A stretch of 7,198 nt of DNA from positions 1-7,198 of the forward strand of contig DFXM01000048.1 in NCBI GenBank assembly GCA_002381695.1. The letters run 5' to 3'. This document shows, piece after piece, positions 1 to 4,126 of this stretch. Numbering within the stretch: position 1 is the first letter of the stretch; the number at the start of each line of letters is the position of its first letter. The notes below the pieces were generated by a model that saw only the letters and a program-made list of their open reading frames with translations, was not told where the DNA came from and made no database searches. The position numbers and the translations under genes were made by a program. The stretch comes from Clostridium sp. UBA4108 (GTDB lineage: Bacteria > Bacillota > Clostridia > Clostridiales > Clostridiaceae).

Positions 1-277
1 TTGCTCCTCGTGGTCCTGTTGGTCCTGTTGGGCCTGTTGCCCCTTGTATTCCTTGTGCTCCTTGCGGTCCTGTTGGGCCTGTTGCTCCTCGTGGTCCTGT
101 TGGTCCTGTTGGGCCTGTTGCCCCTTGGATTCCTTGTGCTCCTTGTGCTCCTTGCGGTCCTGTTGGACCTGTTGGGCCTGTTGCTCCTCGTGGTCCTGTT
201 GGGCCTGTTGGGCCTGTTGCTCCTCGTAGTCCCCTTGGACCTGTTGGACCTGTTGGTCCCGTTGGGCCTGTTGGACC
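1..277 (-). repeat. G+C-rich tandem repeat coding for the Gly-X-Y region, about 81-bp higher-order unit
   Basis: The collagen-coding DNA is built from 9-base Gly-X-Y steps. It also shows a longer period: the segment starting at 1 recurs almost unchanged at 82 (81 bases, nine triplets) and again in part at 181 (99 bases, the extra 18 bases being two inserted 9-base steps) and 217. Differences are mostly whole 9-base insertions that keep the frame. The first 60 bases are about 57% G+C, far above the flanking DNA. Such arrays commonly vary in length between strains by slippage. Confidence 0.85.
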
Positions 278-391
278 TGGTATTGGACATGGACATTGAG
301 GTGGGCATTGACATTTATCTGATTTCATTAATAACAATAATATGATTAATAAATTAAATTTTGATGATGAACTACGATTATCATAATACAT
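1..391 (-). CDS. Collagen-like Gly-X-Y repeat protein, N-terminal part (gene runs off the left edge)
   Basis: Read on the minus strand from an ATG at 389-391, this frame is open for 130 codons to the window edge, with an in-frame TAA just upstream. Residues 1-21 are a short polar stretch followed by a Leu/Ile run (FNLLIILLLL). Residues 22-38 are MKSDKCQCPPQCPCPIP, with four Cys. From residue 39 Gly occupies every third position, mostly GPT, GPR, GAT, GAQ and GIQ triplets, giving about 30 triplets before the edge. Gly-X-Y proteins of clostridia and bacilli (BclA-like) are commonly glycosylated filaments of the exosporium; spore location here is inference. The leader lacks a convincing signal peptidase or lipobox site, which would suit a mother-cell protein assembled on the spore rather than a Sec-exported one. 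The start is chosen because AAAGGTG lies 10 bases upstream; the in-frame ATG at residue 22 has no such site. The C-terminal domain is outside the window. Confidence 0.88.
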   Translation of the reverse strand, partial: MYYDNRSSSSKFNLLIILLLLMKSDKCQCPPQCPCPIPGPTGPTGPTGPTGPRGLRGATGPTGPTGPRGATGPTGPTGPQGAQGAQGIQGATGPTGPTGPRGATGPTGPQGAQGIQGATGPTGPTGPRGA

Positions 392-401
392 ATTCACTAC
401 G

Positions 402-408
402 CACCTTT
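402..408 (-). promoter_or_regulatory. Ribosome binding site of the collagen-like gene
   Basis: AAAGGTG on the minus strand lies 10 bases before the ATG at 389-391. It decides the start: a GTG six bases further upstream would be too close, and the ATG at residue 22 has no comparable site. Confidence 0.7.
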
Positions 409-420
409 AACCTTTATAAA

Positions 421-442
421 ATTAGAGTAATTATACTCTAAT
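421..442. repeat. Perfect 9-bp inverted repeat in the collagen gene leader
   Basis: ATTAGAGTA and its exact reverse complement TACTCTAAT flank a 4-base ATTA spacer. The repeat lies between the candidate sigma-K promoter and the ribosome binding site, about 30 bases upstream of the start codon. It could be a protein-binding operator or a small stem at the 5' end of the transcript. The minus strand across it also contains TATAAT, so it might overlap a sigma-A -10 box, though the matching -35 is poor. The symmetry is seen; the role is not known. Confidence 0.6.
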
Positions 443-443
443 A

Positions 444-470
444 CATCCTATGAAATAGAAATGATATTGT
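444..470 (-). promoter_or_regulatory. Candidate sigma-K-type sporulation promoter
   Basis: On the minus strand an AC (469-470) is followed after 16 bases by CATAGGATG. The late mother-cell sigma-K consensus is AC, 16-17 bases, CATAnnnTA, so one of the two final bases differs. It lies about 50 bases upstream of the collagen-like start, and sigma-K control would suit a spore-coat or exosporium gene. Short matches like this arise by chance in A+T-rich DNA. Confidence 0.35.
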
Positions 471-517
471 TTCCTCATTGGGACAAGTATTTTTCTATTT
501 TACTGAATGAAAAACTA

Positions 518-570
518 AAGGGCTATTTCAAATTTTTTTTGTATACGATACCCATTTGAGACAGCCCCTT
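518..570 (-). terminator. 53-bp imperfect palindrome: likely terminator, possibly derived from insertion-sequence ends
   Basis: Arms at 518-533 and 554-570 pair over about 16 bases with two G-T wobbles and one bulged base. On the minus strand the stem begins AAGGGGCTGTCTCAAAT and is followed by TAGTTTTT, as expected for a factor-independent terminator. It sits 42 bases past the stop of the methyltransferase gene and upstream of the collagen-like gene. The GGGGCTGTCTCAAA arm resembles terminal inverted repeats of IS1182-like elements as I remember them, so the hairpin may be a solo pair of such ends. No transposase is present. Confidence 0.6.
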
Positions 571-611
571 GAATAGTTTATTCCCTTTTGTTATACACCT
601 TAAATTCGATA

Positions 612-1498
612 TTATCTTTTTAATATTTCTTTATTTTTAAGAGCTGCCTCATATAGAATAATTGTTGTGGCAATGCCTACATTCAAGGAATCACATTGTC
701 CTAGCATAGGTATAGACACTCCACTATACTCTGTATCATACCATTCTCTAGATATTCCATACTTTTCACTGCCCATTATAACTGCAACTCTATTCTGATA
801 ATTCAGCTCATAATATTCTTATCCGCCCTTGTATCTGCTAATACAATCTGAAATTTATGCTTTTTAAGCCGCTTTATTGTTTCATCAAAGTTACTATCTA
901 TTATTTTAATTCCAAAGCATGCTCCCATACTACTTCTAACTAGCTTTGGATGATTTAATCTTGTCTTCCTATTATTAATTATCACCGCATCTATGTCTGT
1001 GGCATCTGCAGAACGCATAATGGTTCCTACATTTCCTGGTATCTCTAAGCCATCTAGCACAATAATTACATTATTCTTCTTTAAAATAATGTCATCAAAG
1101 GAATTGGTTTGCATATAACAAACAGCCAATAACCCCTGAGGATTACCTTTCTCACTAATACTAGAAAAAACCTTCTTAGAAACAACAAATGACTCTTCTG
1201 CAACCTCTATGTACTTGTCCATAAGAACTTGAGCTTCAATTGTATAAATCTCTTCAATACAAAACATAAAATACTTTATCCTCAAGTTATTTTTCAATGC
1301 TAGATCTAATCCCCATATTCCCTCAATAACTACAAGTTTATCAGGATTAGGTTTAGTATTATTATTTAAATTTACAACCTTTTTCACAATTCCATTTTGC
1401 TTTCCTGCAAATATCAATTTGCCCTTATATTTATTCAATATTAGAGATTCCTTTTCTTCAACAGTATAACTACTCAAATCTTGAAATTTATTATCCAT
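612..1498 (-). pseudogene. TrmH/SpoU-family RNA 2'-O-methyltransferase gene, interrupted by a one-base frameshift
   Basis: SpoU-family enzymes transfer a methyl group from S-adenosylmethionine to a ribose 2'-OH of rRNA or tRNA through a C-terminal trefoil knot. The uninterrupted part (1498 down to 803, 231 residues) holds the N-terminal RNA-binding-type region (KLVVIEGIWG near residue 55, NPQGLLAV near 119) and motif 1 (DGLEIPGNVGTIMRSADA, 149-166, with the conserved Asn and Arg). After Lys227 (818-820) this frame diverges and stops within a few codons. The frame shifted by one base continues with 68 residues that hold motif 2 (VAVIMGSEKYGIS) and motif 3 (SIPMLGQCDSLNVGIATT), and ends with a TAA at 612-614. 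Restoring one A (AAG to AAAG) gives a normal 295-residue protein. As written, the product lacks the cofactor-binding knot and should be inactive. A sequencing error in a short A run is the main alternative. The exact RNA target cannot be told. Confidence 0.9.
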
Positions 1499-1532
1499 GA
1501 CACTTAAATACCTCTCAAAATAATATATACCA

Positions 1533-1560
1533 AGTATATCAGGGGAAAATCATTTTTCAA
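1533..1560 (-). promoter_or_regulatory. Sigma-A promoter of the methyltransferase gene
   Basis: On the minus strand TTGAAA (1555-1560) and TATACT (1533-1538) are 16 bases apart, close to the TTGACA/TATAAT consensus. They lie 35 bases upstream of the ATG at 1498, and a GAGAGG that could serve as ribosome binding site lies between. This suggests the methyltransferase gene is transcribed alone, not from the small gene upstream, which has its own terminator. Confidence 0.55.
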
Positions 1561-1690
1561 ATATTGTAATATAAGTATAATTTATGAATAATATTAAGTT
1601 ATTGAGCTTAACTACCTACTACGTCAAATTTTAACCTTGAAATCTTGTGCAGTAATGATCTTGAGAAATCAAAATCTTATCTTAAATTTA

Positions 1691-1734
1691 TAAAAAAGCA
1701 GCTCTAAATACTAGCATACATTGGTATTTAGAGC
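1691..1734 (-). terminator. Factor-independent terminator after the 66-codon gene
   Basis: GCTCTAAATAC (1701-1711) and its exact reverse complement (1724-1734) form an 11-bp stem with a 12-base loop. On the minus strand the stem is followed by TGCTTTTTTATAA. It starts 15 bases past the stop codon of the small gene ending at 1750. Confidence 0.8.
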
Positions 1735-1749
1735 CACCTCTTAATAAAG

Positions 1750-1950
1750 TTAAAAGTTGATTTTTTCAAGAATTTTTATACACTCCTCTGAGAGTTCAAC
1801 ATTTTTATCCTCAATAACCTTTGACATTTTTTCAGATACTTCTAAGTAATATTTTATTAAATCTTCTGGAGAATTATTTTTGAAATCAAAAGTTTTGGTC
1901 ACATATTCTTTGGATAGTTCAGCAATAATTTGTTTTTCAAAATCTGACAA
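1750..1950 (-). CDS. Small acidic protein of unknown function, 66 residues, TTG start
   Basis: I do not recognise this protein. It has no Cys, no signal peptide and no membrane segment. It is rich in Glu, Lys and Asp and looks all-helical, with a central SPEDLIKYYLEVSEKMSKVI stretch. That it is a real gene is supported by the start signal and the end: AAAGGGGTG lies six bases before a TTG at 1948-1950, an in-frame TAG directly precedes that TTG so no earlier start is possible, and an 11-bp hairpin with a T run follows the stop. It appears to be a single-gene transcript with about 230 bases to the next gene on the right. The helical, charged makeup would fit a small cytosolic adaptor or regulator, but nothing in the sequence assigns a role. 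Confidence 0.75.
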   Translation of the reverse strand: MSDFEKQIIAELSKEYVTKTFDFKNNSPEDLIKYYLEVSEKMSKVIEDKNVELSEECIKILEKINF

Positions 1951-1956
1951 CTATAA

Positions 1957-1965
1957 CACCCCTTT
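1957..1965 (-). promoter_or_regulatory. Ribosome binding site that fixes a TTG start
   Basis: AAAGGGGTG on the minus strand is placed six bases before the TTG at 1948-1950. With the TAG immediately upstream of that TTG in frame, it leaves TTG as the only well-spaced start. Confidence 0.7.
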
Positions 1966-1976
1966 TTAATAAATCT

Positions 1977-2006
1977 TACCATGTAAAGTAAAATTTTAAA
2001 AGATAC
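1977..2006 (-). promoter_or_regulatory. Weak candidate forespore (sigma-G-like) promoter for the small gene
   Basis: On the minus strand GTATC (2002-2006) is followed after 18 bases by CATGGTA (1977-1983), which resembles the sigma-F/G pattern GnATA ... CATnnTA. It would place the transcript start about 20 bases before the start codon. No good sigma-A pair is seen in this stretch. The -35 differs at one base and the match may be chance. Confidence 0.22.
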
Positions 2007-2087
2007 CTCAGTGCTTAACTTAGATAAATTAGAAGAAACCTTTTATTAAGTAATATGTATCTTTAATATTACTATTATGAACTTAAT

Positions 2088-2210
2088 ATATATAAGTTGC
2101 AATAAAGATAATTCATATTACAAGTATGTTTAATAAACTGTTGAGCAGGGATAATATGAAGCTCATATCAATTAATTTATAATGTAGAAACTTTATTACA
2201 ACTTATATAT
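2088..2210. repeat. 123-bp non-coding segment bounded by 20-bp inverted repeats
   Basis: The segment begins with ATATATAAGTTGCAATAAAG (2088-2107) and ends with its reverse complement (2191-2210) with one mismatch. The 83 bases between have no open frame of note and contain a small inner inverted repeat (TGAGC ... GCTCA, near 2142-2166). It fills most of the gap between the lipoprotein gene and the small gene. It may be a miniature inverted-repeat element or the template of a structured RNA. No target-site duplication is obvious. Confidence 0.5.
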
Positions 2211-2248
2211 TTTAATTACTTCTACTGTTTTACTTGTCTACAAAAATA

Positions 2249-2854
2249 CTACTCACCAATATTTCCCATGTCTTTTATAGCATCTGTAAGCCCCCCAGTT
2301 AAAGCACTTTGTAAAGTCTCATCCATAGTTATTTTCCAGCCATCTTCATTCTTAGTAAGTTTAATATCTACAGTATTTGTCACTGTCTTATCCTGACTTT
2401 CTTTTAATATATCGTTAAGAATTTGAATTCCTTGTTCTTGAATTGCTTCCTCGGTTAATTGTTCACCCTCAGGTTTAAAAGCATTCTCAAATACTATTGC
2501 CATAGCTCTCTTAACATATTCTCCTATAACATTTTTCAAATCTATATTTGTAATTTCTGTCTTAACAGTTGCAATATTTTCTTCAACATTTGAAGATACT
2601 ATTTTATAGTCTAGTTTTGCAAAGAACTGCTTAAGTAATTCCTCTGATTCCAAAGCATTCTCTTCATCTTCAGTATAATTTGTTAATTGATCATAGCTTA
2701 GATATTTTTCAATATTTTCTTTATCTAATGTTTTTACTGCCTTTAAAGCATTAGTAACAGCTTGATCAGGTGTCTCTCCTTTACTTCCACATCCAGTTAA
2801 CATCACAGTTAACCCCATAGTTAATACAATTAATGTTACTAAAATCTTTTTCAT
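2249..2854 (-). CDS. Putative secreted lipoprotein, 201 residues
   Basis: The protein begins with a classic lipoprotein signal: Lys2-Lys3, a hydrophobic core, and the lipobox LTGC with Cys22 as the expected lipidated residue, so the mature protein should be anchored to the outer face of the cell membrane. The rest is acidic and soluble. A helical region TPDQAVTNALKAVKTLDKEN (28-47) resembles the opening of NTF2-like lipoproteins of the DUF4878/DUF5105 kind, where one helix carries a pattern such as 'a..al.a....D.e...kyl'. The C-terminal part has the matching 'VDIKLTKNEDGWKI' strand pair (162-175) seen in that fold. I infer an NTF2-like domain with moderate confidence; ligand and role are unknown. 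AAAGGA stands about 10 bases before the ATG. The gene stands alone, diverging from the permease pair. Confidence 0.88.
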   Translation of the reverse strand: MKKILVTLIVLTMGLTVMLTGCGSKGETPDQAVTNALKAVKTLDKENIEKYLSYDQLTNYTEDEENALESEELLKQFFAKLDYKIVSSNVEENIATVKTEITNIDLKNVIGEYVKRAMAIVFENAFKPEGEQLTEEAIQEQGIQILNDILKESQDKTVTNTVDIKLTKNEDGWKITMDETLQSALTGGLTDAIKDMGNIGE

Positions 2855-2888
2855 GTCATACCCATCCTTTATTCTTATTTCCTGTCAT

Positions 2889-2917
2889 ATTATACTACAG
2901 AGCTCTGGTTATTTCTA
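2889..2917 (-). promoter_or_regulatory. Promoter of the lipoprotein gene, with a palindrome in its spacer
   Basis: On the minus strand TAGAAA (2912-2917) and a perfect TATAAT (2889-2894) are 17 bases apart, 35 bases upstream of the ATG. The spacer contains the 10-bp perfect palindrome CAGAGCTCTG (2898-2907). A palindrome placed between -35 and -10 is a common operator position, but ten bases is short and no regulator gene lies next to it. Confidence 0.5.
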
Positions 2918-3000
2918 TCTATGAACACTTAAATACACATTTCTCTTCTCTTTCATATTATATTAGTAGAGCTATTTTAAATTAATATCATTTGTTTTAT

Positions 3001-3009
3001 GGAGGTGAT
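3001..3009 (+). promoter_or_regulatory. Near-perfect Shine-Dalgarno sequence that points to a non-standard start
   Basis: GGAGGTGAT matches the complement of the 16S rRNA tail over nine bases. At the usual distance downstream the permease frame has no ATG, GTG or TTG, only ATC at 3013-3015. The only in-frame standard-type start, TTG at 2992, lies upstream of this site and has no ribosome binding site of its own. Confidence 0.7.
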
Positions 3010-3012
3010 TTT

Positions 3013-3498
3013 ATCACTAGTTTAATTCTCTATAGTCTGGCTATAGTTTTATTATTAATTTCATACCTAAAAGATAAATCTCGTACTAAACAGGGCTTAA
3101 AGTTGTCATTAAAATCTTTTGAGAACATAATGCCTCAATTTTTAGGCATAATTCTTGTGGTTGGAATTATTTTATCTCTCTTAAAACCTGAGGTTATATC
3201 AAGGATAATAGGTCCTAATTCTGGAATTTTAGGAGTGTTGTTTTCTTCAATAATAGGATCTATAACTATGATGCCAACCTTTGTTGCCTTTTCTACAGCG
3301 GATATGCTTTTAAAAAGCGGCGCTGGTTATGCACAGGTGGGAGCCTTGGTGTCTACCTTAACTTTAGTTGGCATAATCACATATCCTTTGGAGAGTAAAT
3401 ATATTGGAAAGAAAGCTGCCTTTCTTAGAAATTTCCTTGCCTTTATATTTTCCTTCTTAGTGGCCTTAGTAATTGGAAAGGTGATGGCACTCTTATGA
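3013..3498 (+). CDS. Half-size permease of the COG0701 (YraQ/ArsP-like) family, first subunit
   Basis: The protein (about 161 residues from the ATC at 3013) has roughly five membrane helices: near residues 4-19, 43-57, 72-93, 106-126 and 136-159. The GPNSG motif lies between helices 2 and 3 and is followed by a glycine-rich helix. The pattern matches the permease family that includes YraQ and the organoarsenical exporter ArsP. Family members are often about 300 residues with two related halves; here each half is a separate gene. It ends in an ATGA overlap with the second half, so the two should be cotranslated. Substrate is unknown; no arsenic regulator or thioredoxin-like partner is in the window. 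The start is uncertain: TTG at 2992 would add seven residues (MFYGGDF), but the Shine-Dalgarno sequence would then lie inside the gene. I see no convincing promoter in 2920-2990. Confidence 0.82.
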   Translation: MTSLILYSLAIVLLLISYLKDKSRTKQGLKLSLKSFENIMPQFLGIILVVGIILSLLKPEVISRIIGPNSGILGVLFSSIIGSITMMPTFVAFSTADMLLKSGAGYAQVGALVSTLTLVGIITYPLESKYIGKKAAFLRNFLAFIFSFLVALVIGKVMALL

Positions 3499-4013
3499 TT
3501 AAGTTAATAAGTAAAAGATATGCTTTTTTTATTTATACAACTATAGTAACTTTAGGTATACTAACCTTTAATCTGGATTTAGGACTTGATGTATTAGAAA
3601 GTGCTAGCTCAAGTTTTCTTCAAATGCTAGCTGTACTACCGCCTATTATGGTTTTATTAGGCCTTATGGATGTGTGGATTCCTAGAGAAACTATGATGAA
3701 ATATATGGGGCCAAACTCTGGAGCTGTGGGGATATTTTTCGCTATGCTTATAGGTTCCTTAGCTGCTGGTCCCATGTACGCTGCTTTTCCCTTTACCATA
3801 GTGTTAATTAAAAAGGGAGTTAAATTTAGTAATGTAATAATATTTATGAATGCTTGGTGTGTAACAAAAATTACTACCCTCTTATTTGAGATATCTGCCT
3901 TAGGTTTTGATTTTACTATTTTAAGGTTACTTGTTAATATTCCTGGAATCATTCTAATGGGATATTTAGTGGAATGGCTTATAAAGAAAGAAGATATTCC
4001 ATCACTCTTATAA
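3495..4013 (+). CDS. Half-size permease of the COG0701 (YraQ/ArsP-like) family, second subunit
   Basis: This 172-residue protein has about five membrane helices (near 9-25, 40-60, 77-99, 111-131 and 141-163). It repeats the first subunit's layout, including GPNSG at 72-76 followed by a helix with GSLAAGPMYAAFP. The shared motif suggests that the two proteins are the duplicated halves of one permease fold and pair in the membrane. The stretch NAWCVTKITTLLFEI (119-133) carries its only Cys (122) and polar residues within a helix, possible substrate contacts. Its ATG overlaps the stop of the first gene by 4 bases, and AAAGGTG lies about 11 bases upstream within that gene. A perfect 22-bp hairpin follows 15 bases past the stop. 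Export of a metal-, arsenic- or thiol-type substrate is possible from family precedent, but nothing here fixes it. Confidence 0.85.
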   Translation: MIKLISKRYAFFIYTTIVTLGILTFNLDLGLDVLESASSSFLQMLAVLPPIMVLLGLMDVWIPRETMMKYMGPNSGAVGIFFAMLIGSLAAGPMYAAFPFTIVLIKKGVKFSNVIIFMNAWCVTKITTLLFEISALGFDFTILRLLVNIPGIILMGYLVEWLIKKEDIPSLL

Positions 4014-4028
4014 AAATTATGCTAACTT

Positions 4029-4081
4029 TTTAAATAGCAATGGTAGGTAGCATTTATAACTACCTACCATTGCTATTTAAA
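4029..4081. terminator. Perfect 22-bp hairpin between converging genes, probable bidirectional terminator
   Basis: TTTAAATAGCAATGGTAGGTAG (written here in two parts: TTTAAATAGCAA then TGGTAGGTAG, 4029-4050) is exactly complementary to 4060-4081, with a 9-base loop. The permease pair ends at 4013 on the plus strand and the helD gene at 4127 on the minus strand, so it can stop both. The inner GCAATGGTAGGTAG stem is followed on either strand by TATTTAAA rather than a pure T run, so the tail is weaker than the stem. Confidence 0.75.
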
Positions 4082-4126
4082 TAAAGAATATTTTTATTCG
4101 AGTTATCATAAGTTATTTTTCTCATT

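Noticed and set aside
1..277. Repeat array considered as CRISPR or intergenic satellite
   Set aside because: The units are 9-base multiples without unique spacers, and all length changes keep the collagen reading frame.
1..345. Plus-strand Leu/Val-rich open frame, and a Cys/Ser/Trp-rich one at 44-229
   Set aside because: They are antisense readings of the Gly-X-Y repeat. The minus-strand frame has an ATG, a ribosome binding site and a meaningful protein pattern; these have none.
800..830. Programmed -1 ribosomal frameshift in the methyltransferase gene
   Set aside because: The junction GATAAGAAT has no slippery X XXY YYZ heptamer and no obvious downstream stem, and the family is normally encoded in one frame.
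3620..3952. Minus-strand open frame of 110 codons opposite the second permease gene
   Set aside because: It lies wholly antisense to a well-supported membrane protein gene and resembles no known protein.
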